Assembly: GCA_040429635.1 (NCBI GenBank)
Contig: CP158972.1
Location: forward strand, 2,614,001 to 2,678,000
DNA: 64,000 nucleotides
Direction of reading: 5' to 3'
DNA from: Tamlana crocina
GTDB taxonomy: Bacteria > Bacteroidota > Bacteroidia > Flavobacteriales > Flavobacteriaceae
Positions 35,880 to 45,440 of this stretch are shown here, one piece after another (position 1 is the first letter of the stretch; each line of letters starts with the position of its first letter). The translations under genes and the position numbers were made by a program. The notes under the pieces are model-generated. The model was given only the letters and a program-made list of their open reading frames with translations, was not told the origin of the DNA and did not search any database.

Positions 35880-36953
35880 GTGGCAAAAAAAAACAAATCG
35901 GCTTTAAGTGAAAAAAAAGGAGTTTCAGTTTCCGGAACCACCAACGCCAATTCCATAAAATCATACAAAGAAAATCGCAAAACCGAAATTGCCTCAGACA
36001 CATTAATTGAGGGTATTTTAAAAAAAGATATTACCGCTCTTGGCCGCGCCATTACTTTAATTGAGAGCAAAAACCAAAAACACGCCAACCAAGCTAAAAC
36101 CCTTATACAAGGGTGTTTGCCCCATGCGAATAAATCGATTCGAATCGGGATTACGGGCGTGCCGGGCGTTGGGAAAAGCACCTTTATTGAAGCCTTGGGA
36201 AAACACCTCACCGACCTCGGTAAACGGGTGGCCGTTTTGGCCATAGACCCAAGCAGCAGCATTTCAAAAGGCAGTATTTTGGGCGATAAAACCCGAATGG
36301 AACAATTGGCAAAAAATGACAATGCCTTTATTCGTCCATCAGCCTCTGGCGAATCTTTAGGCGGTGTGGCCAGAACTACCCGCGAAACCATTATTTTATG
36401 CGAAGCCGCTGGTTTTGATGTTATTCTTATTGAAACCGTTGGCGTGGGCCAAAGTGAAATTGCCGTACATAGTATGGTCGATTTCTTTTTGCTATTGAAA
36501 CTCTCTGGTGCTGGTGACGAACTTCAGGGTATAAAACGCGGCATTATTGAAATGGCCGATGCCATTGCCATAAACAAAGCCGATGGCGACAACCTAAAAC
36601 CTGCAAAACTGGCCCAAACCGAATTTAAACGCGCCCTTAACCTTTACCCCGAAAAAGACTCCCAGTGGCAACCGCAAGTTTTACTTTGCAGTGCCATAAA
36701 CGGGGAAGGCATCGATGCGATTTGGCAAATGATTTTAGAGTATGAAAAAGTTACCACGAAAAATGGCTATTTCGAAGAAAAACGAAACAAGCAAAGCGAA
36801 TATTGGCTCATACAAACGATTGAAAACCAATTGAACTCCCGTTTTTTCCAAAGACCGAACATAAAAACGGAACTCGACAAACAATTAAAACTGATTTCAG
36901 AAAACAAAACTACGGCATTTGCTGCTGCCGAGTATTTACTCGGTTTGGAATAA
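35880..36953 (+). CDS. meaB: Methylmalonyl-CoA mutase-associated GTPase MeaB
   Basis: This 357-residue G3E-type GTPase gates and protects coenzyme B12-dependent methylmalonyl-CoA mutase. The P-loop is GITGVPGVGKSTFIEAL near residue 95, followed by AIDPSSSISKGSILGDKTRM, PSASGESLGGVA and a DVILIETVGVGQSE switch, then the NKAD base-recognition motif. The start is a GTG at 35880. No mutase gene lies in the window. It converges on the PAP2 gene, with the two stop codons five bases apart. Confidence 0.95.
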   Translation: MAKKNKSALSEKKGVSVSGTTNANSIKSYKENRKTEIASDTLIEGILKKDITALGRAITLIESKNQKHANQAKTLIQGCLPHANKSIRIGITGVPGVGKSTFIEALGKHLTDLGKRVAVLAIDPSSSISKGSILGDKTRMEQLAKNDNAFIRPSASGESLGGVARTTRETIILCEAAGFDVILIETVGVGQSEIAVHSMVDFFLLLKLSGAGDELQGIKRGIIEMADAIAINKADGDNLKPAKLAQTEFKRALNLYPEKDSQWQPQVLLCSAINGEGIDAIWQMILEYEKVTTKNGYFEEKRNKQSEYWLIQTIENQLNSRFFQRPNIKTELDKQLKLISENKTTAFAAAEYLLGLE

Positions 36954-36957
36954 ACAT

Positions 36958-37539
36958 TTACTCTTCCTTCAACTGAAATCTGCTTTGCAAATACTTATCC
37001 AATCTGTAAAATATGTAACCCGAAAACAAACCAAAAGTAGCTCCGGAAATCACATCCAATGGAAAGTGTACGCCAATGTAAATTCTGCTGTAGCCCATGG
37101 CCAAAGCCCAAACGACCATTAAATACGGAAGGTATTTGTATTTCGATTTTAGCATAAAACTGGTAAAAACAGCCACGGCCATAGAGTTTGAAGCGTGCCC
37201 CGAGAAATACCCAAAACGCCCACCACAATAAGGTTTTACCAATCGCATAAGGTACATCACCGTTTCGTCATGGCAGGGCCTTAAGCGTTGAAAAAAATAC
37301 CCTTTAAAAAGATTGGAAACTTGATCGGTAAACAAAATCATCAAGGCCACGACCACCAAAGTCAGCACGAACATTTTAGTATTTAATCGTTTATACATCA
37401 AATACACCAAAACGACATAAAACGGAATCCAATTGAATTTAGTGGTGTAGAACATCCAAAAGTCATCCCACCTTTCAGCCCCCAGTCCGTTTAAATAAAT
37501 GAATAGTTCTTTATCAAGTTCTATCAGTTGTTCTATCAT
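36958..37539 (-). CDS. PAP2-family phosphatase, membrane-bound
   Basis: This 193-residue protein has several hydrophobic segments and the three acid-phosphatase motifs: KGYFFQRLRP, the phosphatase FSGHASN (a variant of PSGH) and SRIYIGVHFPLDVISG. It probably dephosphorylates a lipid such as undecaprenyl pyrophosphate or phosphatidic acid. It begins three bases after the 75-residue hypothetical gene, so both are on one transcript. Confidence 0.9.
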   Translation of the reverse strand: MIEQLIELDKELFIYLNGLGAERWDDFWMFYTTKFNWIPFYVVLVYLMYKRLNTKMFVLTLVVVALMILFTDQVSNLFKGYFFQRLRPCHDETVMYLMRLVKPYCGGRFGYFSGHASNSMAVAVFTSFMLKSKYKYLPYLMVVWALAMGYSRIYIGVHFPLDVISGATFGLFSGYIFYRLDKYLQSRFQLKEE

Positions 37540-37542
37540 AAA

Positions 37543-37770
37543 CTACTCTTCGTATTTTGCGATTTCAGCATCATAAAACTCGGTAGCCAACTTAATGGCA
37601 TTTTCAGTTTCGGTTTGCAATTCTTTCTGGTCTTCGGCATCAAAATCCTCAAACCACTCCACTTCATCATTTTCAAGATTGATGATAAATCTAGGAAATT
37701 CGGTATGGATAACAAAAATAGCTGAAGGATAATCGGAATTATCACCTAAAATGAACTTGGGTAACGACAT
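37543..37770 (-). CDS. Small 75-residue hypothetical protein
   Basis: This acidic soluble protein starts MSLPKFILGDNSDYPSAIF and has NLENDEVEWFEDFDAEDQKE followed by a Glu-rich helix. It resembles a small conserved hypothetical of Flavobacteriia. Its function is unknown. It has no signal peptide and sits nine bases after the MATE stop and three bases before the PAP2 gene, so it is part of that operon. The overlapping alternative frame was rejected in favour of this one. Confidence 0.75.
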   Translation of the reverse strand: MSLPKFILGDNSDYPSAIFVIHTEFPRFIINLENDEVEWFEDFDAEDQKELQTETENAIKLATEFYDAEIAKYEE

Positions 37771-37779
37771 AATTTGAAA

Positions 37780-39156
37780 TTAGTTATTGGACAAAATTAG
37801 CTTTTTAGTTAGAAAATGAAACCGAATATACAACAAAATTGCTGCCACGGTCAATCCCGCCAGAAGTCCAAACCAAATGCCAATGCTGGCAAAAGCCTTG
37901 TCTTTTCCTAAAAACCACGAAATGGGAAACCCCACCACCCAATAGGAAACAAACACGAGCACCATAGGTACTTTTACATCTTGCAGTCCGCGGAGCGCCC
38001 CTAAAACCAACACTTGAATACTATCGCTTATTTGAAAAACGGCGGCAACGAGCAATAACTTTGATGCAATTTGCATTACTTCCCGGTTATCGATAGCGTT
38101 TTCAACATCGTTATAATCTAAATACAGTTTGGGCAATTGGGTATGAAACACTAAAAACAAAATAGCAAACACCGTGGCCAAAATAATACCAAGCAAAAAA
38201 ATAGAATGGGCAATGCGGCGGAGTTCCAAATAATTTTTTAATCCTTTTTGATTTCCTACTCGCACCATGGCAGCAACGCTTAAACCAGTAGCCACCATAA
38301 ACGTCATGGAACTTAAATTTAAGGCTATTTGGTTGGCTGCCTGTGGGTTTTTACCCAAAAGCCCACTCAACCAAATGGCCGCCGTAAAAATGGCCACTTC
38401 AAAAAACATTTGCATGGCACTGGGCATGCCCAAATCGGTTATTTTTTTCAGCATCAGTTTATCTAAAATGAAAAACTTGATTTTTGTAACATAGTTTTTC
38501 GATTTATCATTTTTGGCCAACAGATACCAGATGTGTGCTACCATAACCAATCTGGAAATTAAAGTGCCGTAAGCCGCCCCCACTATGCCCATTTCCGGCA
38601 TGCCCAATTTTCCGAAGATGAAAACATAATTCAAAATCACATTGATGATATTGGCTAAAATAGTAGCGTACATGGGGTATTTTGTCATTGAAAGTCCGTC
38701 GCTAAATTGCTTAAACGCCTGAAAAATAATCAACGGAATTAATGACACCGCAACCAAATCCAAATACGGAATAGCTAGTTCGACCACCTCAAGAGGCTGT
38801 TTCATCAAGTACATCACGGGTTTCGAAAAAAACACCATTAAAAACAGTAAAATCCCCAAAACTGTACATAAAAAGAGTCCGTGCTTAAAAGATGATTTCC
38901 CGTTTAAAAAATTCTGTTCTGCATCGGCCTCCGCAATAAGTGGAGTAATAGCCGTAGAGAACCCAATACCTAAAGACATCGCTATGAACATAAAACTATT
39001 GCCCAACGACACAGCAGCCAACTCAGCGGTCCCCAACTGCCCAACCATTATATTGTCAACAAAACTAACAAACGTATGGCCCAACATCCCCAACATAACA
39101 GGGGCGGCCAATTGCCAGTTGTATTTGAATTCTTTGGTGTATTTTGATATTTTCAT
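37780..39156 (-). CDS. MATE-family multidrug/Na+ antiporter
   Basis: This 458-residue, 12-TM exporter has the paired N- and C-halves of NorM-type transporters: PVMLGMLGHTFVSFVDNIMVGQLGTAELAAVSLGNS in the N-half and GLQDVKVPMVLVFVSYWVVGFPISWFLG in the C-half. It probably exports cationic drugs in exchange for Na+ or H+. It leads an operon with the 75-residue protein and PAP2 phosphatase. A promoter box lies four bases upstream, and a perfect inverted repeat lies 48-98 bases upstream, possibly an operator. Confidence 0.93.
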   Translation of the reverse strand: MKISKYTKEFKYNWQLAAPVMLGMLGHTFVSFVDNIMVGQLGTAELAAVSLGNSFMFIAMSLGIGFSTAITPLIAEADAEQNFLNGKSSFKHGLFLCTVLGILLFLMVFFSKPVMYLMKQPLEVVELAIPYLDLVAVSLIPLIIFQAFKQFSDGLSMTKYPMYATILANIINVILNYVFIFGKLGMPEMGIVGAAYGTLISRLVMVAHIWYLLAKNDKSKNYVTKIKFFILDKLMLKKITDLGMPSAMQMFFEVAIFTAAIWLSGLLGKNPQAANQIALNLSSMTFMVATGLSVAAMVRVGNQKGLKNYLELRRIAHSIFLLGIILATVFAILFLVFHTQLPKLYLDYNDVENAIDNREVMQIASKLLLVAAVFQISDSIQVLVLGALRGLQDVKVPMVLVFVSYWVVGFPISWFLGKDKAFASIGIWFGLLAGLTVAAILLYIRFHFLTKKLILSNN

Positions 39157-39160
39157 GCAG

Positions 39161-39168
39161 CAAATGTA
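39161..39168 (-). promoter_or_regulatory. TAnnTTTG promoter box of the MATE gene
   Basis: TACATTTG on the minus strand ends four bases before the ATG (39156), pointing to a leaderless-type transcript. Confidence 0.4.
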
Positions 39169-39204
39169 ACAGTTAAGCTTCGGTTTTACCTCCTTTACTT
39201 AACA

Positions 39205-39254
39205 CATTCGTGGGCATAAAAATTAACAAATGTTAATTTTTATGCCCACGAATG
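39205..39254. repeat. Perfect 24-bp inverted repeat with a 2-base loop upstream of the MATE gene
   Basis: The two 24-base arms (39205-39228 and 39231-39254, core CATTCGTGGGCATAAA) are exact reverse complements. There is no adjacent T-run on the minus strand. A plus-strand T-run (ending TTTTTTTT) appears about 18 bases after the right arm. It could be an operator, a REP-like element or part of a terminator. Confidence 0.7.
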
Positions 39255-39374
39255 CCTATTATGCCGTCTTTTTTTTGTAAATTCACATTGTCCTTTAGCT
39301 AATTAAATAGCAATATACGAGACAGTTAAGTTTAATTTTTAGGGATTTAAAGTAAAGCTTAAGGTTTCAGAAAC

Positions 39375-39404
39375 TACAGGGAGGAACACAAATTCCTCCC
39401 TGTA
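39375..39404 (-). terminator. Hairpin just past the TonB receptor stop
   Basis: A 12-bp stem (TACAGGGAGGAA) with a six-base loop lies 17 bases past the receptor stop, but no strong T-run follows on the minus strand. It is a weak terminator or an RNA-stability hairpin. Confidence 0.45.
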
Positions 39405-39420
39405 ATTTCTAGATTTTTAT

Positions 39421-41892
39421 TTAAAACTCTCTTTTTCCAAATTCACTATCAATAAATTTCGATTTGTTTTTCCCGTTTTTAAAGGTGTACGACAGGTTAA
39501 GCATTACTATGTCTACTTCGTAAATGTAATTGGTTGTCGTATAAAAGTCGTTTGGCCTAAATGTAGTTATCCGCTGTTCATTAGTATTCAACATCCCCAT
39601 ATCGATGTTTTGCCACTGCAGGGTTGCGGTAAGCCTATCGTTTAAGAATGATTTTTGAAAAGTTAGATTTGGTGAGTAATATCTGGAATCTTCACCTTGA
39701 GCAGTTACCCTATCAGACAAATAATTAAACGTAAATTGAATTGAAGCATTTTCCCAAAAATTGTAAGTAGAGTTTAAATTTATGGAATAAATGGTGGCAT
39801 CTGAATCTACTGGTTGATTATCAAACTCGCCATCAATAGCATAATTGTAAATATTTGCACCAATAAAGTTGCTCCAGTTTTTTGTTGGTTTTATTTGCGC
39901 TCCAAACTCTGCACCAATAGCTTTCGCCGAACCAACATTGGAGTATATTCTGTTTAAAATAGTATCGTTATAAACTGTATTTACTCGGTTTACCAAGTTT
40001 TTTACGTTTCTAAAATATCCCGTCGCAAAAATGGAATTTCCTCCTTTTATCTTTTTAGTAACGCCAAGTTCAAACAAATCGATAAATTCTGGCCTCAGGT
40101 TTGGATCACCTTGCTCTAAGGTTTCAGAATGCTCTCGCTCTGGAAATGGATTCATCTTAAAAGTGGTAGTACGCTCTACACGCTTACTAAAGGCTGCTTT
40201 CACAGCTGTTTTATCGTTTATGGCATATTGAAGAGATGCCGAAGGATATAACTTTACAAAGTCGTAATTATAAGTTTCATCTATATCTCCCGCCTTGTCT
40301 TTAAGTTCCAAGGTTCTGTCCATAGCTTCAACCCTAGCCCCTGCAGCATAATCCCACTTTCCTGCATGTCCTGTAAACTGACCATACACCGAGTGAATAC
40401 TACGTTGTAAATTCACTTCACTTGAAAACTCGGGTACTAAAGTAAAATCGTCATTAAAATCGGTTCGCCTTTCATATACAAAATCTCCGGTGTGATCTAA
40501 ATTTCTGTATTGATAGCCCGCTTCCAGCACACCAGCTTTAAATGGCTTAAAGCTGTAATCGACCTGAAGCCTAACACCGTGCAACGGATTATCGTTGGTA
40601 TTATATTCATCTTGATACAAAATACTATTGTCTGGATGGCCTAAATTTTGGTTAACGGTTGGCCCTCCCAAAAGTGTGTATTCGTATAGCAAAGAAGTTG
40701 ATAATTTAGAGGAGTTTTTAAAAGTGTGTGCGTAATCGAAACTACCCAATGCAAAGTCACTTTTTCGTTCTCTTAAATTGTGATTAAAATATTGAAACGT
40801 GTACAATCGGTCGTTTTCATTATTCAAATCTACGGCATGGTTATCATAATACACAATATCTGCCAGTCGTTCTTTGCTTCGTTTTCCAGCGAAAAACCCT
40901 AATGAAAACACATTGGTGGTATCGGGCGTAAAATCTACTGTAAAACGTCCGCTATAATTAGTTTCATCAAAACTACGCTCTCCCGTTGACGGAAATTGTG
41001 TTTTAATATCATCAATAATTGTATAAACATCTCCTTCCCTACGACCGCCAAGATCGTTACGCTGATAACTAGCCCCTAAGGATATGTTCCATTTATCATT
41101 TCGCATGTTGTAAGTAGCGTCGATACCGTAACGTTGATGGGCTTTATCGTTGTTATAAGTTTCAATGGATGGTAAACCGCCTTTAACATTTATTTGTCCG
41201 AATGCCCCATTTACGGCTCCTCTTTTAGTTATAATGTTTAAAATACCTGCTTTTCCTTCGGGATCGTATTTAGCAGAAGGCGCCGTAATGACCTCAACCC
41301 GTTCAATAACATTAGCTGGCAATTGGGCTATTAAAGAACTGGCATTACCTTGCACCGGTTTATTATTGAGTAGCACCACAAAACCCGAGCTACCCCGAAC
41401 ACTAATTTCGCCTTGGCCATCAAGGGTTACGGAAGGTAAATTTTTAATGACATCAATGCCCGATCCACCTTGGGCACTTTTAAACTTTTCAGCATCAAAA
41501 ACCTGACGGTCAATTTTATTTACTACTGTAGCACGCTCTCCATTTACAACCACTTCATTTAGGGCATTACCTAAAGTGAGTTGCAAGGTACCCAAATCGA
41601 TGGTTTCGTTTGTATTTGTAATGATAATATCCTTAACCGTTTGCGCCTCATAGCCAATAAAAGAGGCTTCAATGTAATAGGTGCCTTTTTTAAGGTTTTC
41701 AAAGGTAAAATTTCCGTTTAAATCGGTTACCACCCCAGTTACCAACGCGCTCTTCTTTTGGTTATAAATGGCGGCAGTAGCATACTCTAAAGCTGCACCG
41801 GTTTCATCAACAATTTTACCTTTTATTTGCCCGTAGGAATAAAGGACATGTAATAGTAGGGCTAATAATAAAATGTACTTGGTTTTAATCAT
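39421..41892 (-). CDS. TonB-dependent receptor, outer membrane beta-barrel (OMP_b-brl_3 type)
   Basis: This 823-residue outer membrane protein begins with a signal peptide (MIKTKYILLLALLLHVLYSYGQ). Residues 23-105 form a carboxypeptidase-regulatory-like domain (IKGKIVDETGAALEYATAAI and FTFENLKKGTYYIEASFIG). A plug-like domain (VRGSSGFVVLLNNKPVQG to VERVEVITAPSAKYDPEG, GILNIITKRG) follows, then a large barrel. It lacks a partner SusD. The AraC regulator gene lies 95 bases upstream on the same strand, so it may be its target. The ligand is unknown, and siderophore or polypeptide transport is possible. Confidence 0.88.
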   Translation of the reverse strand: MIKTKYILLLALLLHVLYSYGQIKGKIVDETGAALEYATAAIYNQKKSALVTGVVTDLNGNFTFENLKKGTYYIEASFIGYEAQTVKDIIITNTNETIDLGTLQLTLGNALNEVVVNGERATVVNKIDRQVFDAEKFKSAQGGSGIDVIKNLPSVTLDGQGEISVRGSSGFVVLLNNKPVQGNASSLIAQLPANVIERVEVITAPSAKYDPEGKAGILNIITKRGAVNGAFGQINVKGGLPSIETYNNDKAHQRYGIDATYNMRNDKWNISLGASYQRNDLGGRREGDVYTIIDDIKTQFPSTGERSFDETNYSGRFTVDFTPDTTNVFSLGFFAGKRSKERLADIVYYDNHAVDLNNENDRLYTFQYFNHNLRERKSDFALGSFDYAHTFKNSSKLSTSLLYEYTLLGGPTVNQNLGHPDNSILYQDEYNTNDNPLHGVRLQVDYSFKPFKAGVLEAGYQYRNLDHTGDFVYERRTDFNDDFTLVPEFSSEVNLQRSIHSVYGQFTGHAGKWDYAAGARVEAMDRTLELKDKAGDIDETYNYDFVKLYPSASLQYAINDKTAVKAAFSKRVERTTTFKMNPFPEREHSETLEQGDPNLRPEFIDLFELGVTKKIKGGNSIFATGYFRNVKNLVNRVNTVYNDTILNRIYSNVGSAKAIGAEFGAQIKPTKNWSNFIGANIYNYAIDGEFDNQPVDSDATIYSINLNSTYNFWENASIQFTFNYLSDRVTAQGEDSRYYSPNLTFQKSFLNDRLTATLQWQNIDMGMLNTNEQRITTFRPNDFYTTTNYIYEVDIVMLNLSYTFKNGKNKSKFIDSEFGKREF

Positions 41893-41987
41893 AGTTTTTG
41901 TCTTTTATCTTCTTTTATTTGCAGCGCAAGATAGCATAGCTTTTATAACTATTTTGGTGTATTTGAAAAATAAATGGTAATTAGTGT

Positions 41988-42797
41988 TTATTCGTTTTTC
42001 TTAAAATTTAACGGTGTCATTCCGGTATGTCTTTTGAAAAATTTGGTAAAGTTTGAGGTGTCTTTAAACCCTAAATCGAAAGCTATATCACTAATATTTT
42101 TTGTGGTATAGAGCAATTGACGTTTAACTTCTTTGATAATAAACTCTGCAATAACATCGGATGCCGACTTTTGAAATGATTTTTGGCAGGTGGCATTTAA
42201 GTTTTGTGATGTGGTATGCAATTGTTCGGCATAAAAGGTCACATTATTTTTTAGTTTTTGTGACAATAACTCTAAAAACATATGCTCTACGCTTGTTTTA
42301 TTTATGGATATTTTGTGTTTGGAGTAACTTATTAGTTTCGACAATACCGCCTTTAGTGCACTTTCTAAAAATTCCTGATTTACTTGATCCTGTTTCATTT
42401 CAAAGCATAAGGCTTCAAAAAGCAACGGTAGGGCTTGGTCTTTTTCATCAATATTAATGAGCTCTAAATCTTTCAGAAGACTTAATTGAAAACCAACAGC
42501 ATTATCGGTTATACGCTCTAAAAACGATTCTTTAATAATAATTACAAAACCCTCTGGCACCGAATCTATGTTCCAATGATGCACTTGGTCATTATGTATT
42601 AAAAAAGCAATTGGTGGTTTTATTTCAAAAGGTTGGGCATCTAAATAATGAAACCCACTTCCTTTTGTAAAAAATACCAACTCTAAATACTTGTTATGTT
42701 TATGGGGTTTGGTATAACGTTTGGCAACATCAAAAGGTTCGATTTTTATATCGCTAACCGAAGTAATTTTATTGTATGTTAGAATTTGATCGCTCAA
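41988..42797 (-). CDS. AraC-family transcriptional regulator
   Basis: This 269-residue regulator has an N-terminal cupin-like sensing domain (PFDVAKRYTKPHKHNKYLELVFFTKGSGFHYLDAQPFEIKPP) and two C-terminal helix-turn-helix motifs. The second contains YTTKNISDIAFDLGFKDTSNFTKFFKRHTGMTP. It starts at a TTG (42797), since an in-frame TAG precedes it and no upstream ATG is available. The neighbouring TonB receptor is a candidate target. The inducer is unknown. Confidence 0.92.
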   Translation of the reverse strand: MSDQILTYNKITSVSDIKIEPFDVAKRYTKPHKHNKYLELVFFTKGSGFHYLDAQPFEIKPPIAFLIHNDQVHHWNIDSVPEGFVIIIKESFLERITDNAVGFQLSLLKDLELINIDEKDQALPLLFEALCFEMKQDQVNQEFLESALKAVLSKLISYSKHKISINKTSVEHMFLELLSQKLKNNVTFYAEQLHTTSQNLNATCQKSFQKSASDVIAEFIIKEVKRQLLYTTKNISDIAFDLGFKDTSNFTKFFKRHTGMTPLNFKKNE

Positions 42798-42872
42798 TGG
42801 AGGCTATTTAAGTCCCAACAAATCTATTAAGAGTTAATGGAAGAAACGAATACTTTAACACCCTATTAAAAA

Positions 42873-43814
42873 TTATAATTGAGCAACGTTTTGCTTGGCC
42901 TCCTCAAACTCCTTTACAATCTCTTTAACAATTTGATGCACCGGTTTTATATTGTGAATAAGACCTGAAATTTGGCCAATTTCCAACTCGCCTTCTTCCA
43001 GATTGCCTTCAAACATGCCCTTTTTGGCTCGCCCTCGCCCCAGCAATGCTTTTAACTGCTCAACTGTTGGCGATAGTTTATATAGCTCCTGAACATCGTT
43101 ATAAAATTTATTCTTTATTAACCGAACAGGCGCCAACTCTTTTAATGTAAGCTGCGTGTCGCCTTCCTTGGCGTTTACCACTGCTTGTTTGAAGTTGATA
43201 TGCGCCGAACTCTCTTCGCTAGCAGCAAACCGACTTCCTATTTGCACCCCATCTGCCCCTAAAACCATTGTCGCCAACATGGCCTTTCCGGTCGCAATTC
43301 CTCCAGCTGCAATCAATGGAATATCCACTTGCTCCCTTACCATGGGAATTAAAGTTAATGTGGTAGTTTCGTCCCGACCATTGTGCCCGCCAGCTTCAAA
43401 ACCTTCAGCTACAATGGCATCTACCCCAGCTTGCTGAGCTTTTAGAGCAAACTTCACACTGCTCACAACATGCACCACTGTAACACCGCGTTCCTGCAGC
43501 CAAGCCGTCCAAGTTTTCGGATTTCCCGCCGAAGTAAATACAATCTTCACGCCTTCTTCAACAATGATATCCATAATTTTTTCAATGTCTGGATATAGCA
43601 TGGGTACGTTTACGCCGAAAGGTTTATCGGTAGCTTTTTTACATTTTTGAATATGTTCGCGCAGCACTTCCGGATACATCGAACCAGCTCCAATTAATCC
43701 TAAAATACCAGAGTTGCTCGACGCCGAAGCCAACCGCCAACCACTGTTCCACACCATCCCCGCTTGAACAATGGGATATTTAATATTGAAAAGTTCCGTT
43801 ATTTTATTCGGCAT
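42873..43814 (-). CDS. Nitronate monooxygenase family protein (2-nitropropane dioxygenase-like)
   Basis: This 313-residue FMN-binding TIM-barrel protein begins ITELFNIKYPIVQAGMVWNSG and contains GVNVPMLYPDIEKI, ADAIVAEGFEAGGHNGR with the conserved His, AAGGIATGKAMLATMVLGADGVQIGSRF. Such enzymes oxidise nitronates or act as enoyl-reductase-like flavoproteins. The start codon directly follows the subtilase stop (TAAATG), so the genes are coupled. Confidence 0.92.
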   Translation of the reverse strand: MPNKITELFNIKYPIVQAGMVWNSGWRLASASSNSGILGLIGAGSMYPEVLREHIQKCKKATDKPFGVNVPMLYPDIEKIMDIIVEEGVKIVFTSAGNPKTWTAWLQERGVTVVHVVSSVKFALKAQQAGVDAIVAEGFEAGGHNGRDETTTLTLIPMVREQVDIPLIAAGGIATGKAMLATMVLGADGVQIGSRFAASEESSAHINFKQAVVNAKEGDTQLTLKELAPVRLIKNKFYNDVQELYKLSPTVEQLKALLGRGRAKKGMFEGNLEEGELEIGQISGLIHNIKPVHQIVKEIVKEFEEAKQNVAQL

Positions 43815-45422
43815 TTACCTTTTTATAAGTTTGAAGGTTCTTGATTCGTTTGATGATTGAAGGTTTACAAAATAAACACCATTTGTTAATGACGCAATAT
43901 TCACTTTAAATTTTGAATCGGTTAATATAAACGCTAAAACATGCTTCCCGTACACATCAAAAACATCTACGTAAAAAGTAGCATTTTTATTGAAGCTGAA
44001 AAACAATTCATTAGTAGCCGGGTTGGGAAACATTTTTATGGGCGTTTCATTTGAAAGCCCTGTTATTTCTAAAGCTGAACTTAAAGCCACCTCTAAATTG
44101 GGAATACCGTAGCCCAAAAAGTTATCCGGATTTTCAAATTGTGATGCCGACTCACGAATCAATTGCATAAGCTCAACATTGGTTTTGTTGGGCAAGGCTT
44201 GCCATAAACAGGCAATACCACCAGCCAATATGGGCGAACTGAACGAGGTGCCGTTAGCCGGACCAATTGCATCGTTTTCGTTTATAACAACACTGTTTTG
44301 CCCCTGGGCCACCACATCTGGTTTTTGAGAAGGTTGAAAGGAATTGCCCACCGAACTGAACGAAGCGTAATTGCCATTGGCATCTACCGCCCCAATGGAT
44401 AATACGCCAGGAGAATCTGCTGGAGCCCCAACACCATTATTTCCTGAATTTCCAGCAGAATTTACTATCAGCAAACCTTTTTCAAAAGCGATGTTAGCAC
44501 CTCGTGAAACAAAAGTGGTGTTTCCGTTAAAATCTGACGGTGAGTAGGCATAATTCGGATTGTCATAGGTTTTGCCGTAACCAAGTGATGAGTTTATCAC
44601 ATCTACCCCTAAACTATCGGCACGCTCAGCCGCTTCTACCCAGTAACTTTCTTCAACGGGATTTTCACTTGTACCATCCTCGGTTGTAAACAAATAATAA
44701 GATGCGTCAGGTGCCGTTCCCACATATTGCCCCTCGAGATATGCAGCCATCGTGCTGAGTACCAAAGTACCATGATTACCGGCTGTGTTGGTATATACAT
44801 CATCATCTCTGTTTACAAAATCATAAGCTCCTTTAAGATTACCTGCGTCCCTTAAGCGTTGTAAAGCCGCCATGGTATTTACATTCGGAAAGCCGCCATC
44901 GAGAACAGCAATGGTTACCCCCGTACCAGTGTAATCTGAAAGATGCAACTGGTCGCCATTAATCATTTCAATTTGATTGAGTGCCTTACCATAATTAAAC
45001 GCCGTTAAAACGGTTTCTGTTTTACGCTTTTGCTTAACCTCTTCACCTTTGGAAGCATTTTTATTTCTATCGGCAAACTCTATGGATTCAACAAAGGAAA
45101 AATTATCCTGCAAATTTTCAATATCAGATTGGCTGCCCCGAACGTGCAGCGCATTCATCCATTTCGATTTGGCTAAAACCGCAATACCCGGCGCCGCTTT
45201 TATTTGGGAAATATAATTTTCATTAACCGGCACATCGCGTTCATCAATAGCAATGCCGTGCCTGTTTTTACGGTCGATGGCCTTTTCTGAAAGAATGGAA
45301 GCTGGATTTGCTAAAGCTTGGGCTATATTTTCCTTATCGATTAAATACACCCAAGCATCCTCTTGAGCCATAGCCACAAGCTGGAACAAGAGAAGACTAA
45401 AAACAATCAGGCCCTTTGTCAT
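43815..45422 (-). CDS. Secreted S8 (subtilisin-like) serine peptidase with T9SS sorting domain
   Basis: This 535-residue protein has a signal peptide (MTKGLIVFSLLLFQLVAMAQ), a propeptide-like N-terminus, and a subtilisin domain with catalytic Asp in VAVLDGGFPN (near residue 173), His in AGNHGTLVLSTMA (near 214) and Ser in NGTSFSSPILAGG (near 393). The C-terminal ~80 residues (MFPNPATNELFF to KLIKR) are a type A sorting domain for the T9SS, which secretes and anchors proteins on the flavobacterial surface. It therefore acts outside the cell. It overlaps no gene and is followed directly by the nitronate monooxygenase gene. Confidence 0.95.
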   Translation of the reverse strand: MTKGLIVFSLLLFQLVAMAQEDAWVYLIDKENIAQALANPASILSEKAIDRKNRHGIAIDERDVPVNENYISQIKAAPGIAVLAKSKWMNALHVRGSQSDIENLQDNFSFVESIEFADRNKNASKGEEVKQKRKTETVLTAFNYGKALNQIEMINGDQLHLSDYTGTGVTIAVLDGGFPNVNTMAALQRLRDAGNLKGAYDFVNRDDDVYTNTAGNHGTLVLSTMAAYLEGQYVGTAPDASYYLFTTEDGTSENPVEESYWVEAAERADSLGVDVINSSLGYGKTYDNPNYAYSPSDFNGNTTFVSRGANIAFEKGLLIVNSAGNSGNNGVGAPADSPGVLSIGAVDANGNYASFSSVGNSFQPSQKPDVVAQGQNSVVINENDAIGPANGTSFSSPILAGGIACLWQALPNKTNVELMQLIRESASQFENPDNFLGYGIPNLEVALSSALEITGLSNETPIKMFPNPATNELFFSFNKNATFYVDVFDVYGKHVLAFILTDSKFKVNIASLTNGVYFVNLQSSNESRTFKLIKR

Positions 45423-45440
45423 AGTATTTTTGATGACAAT

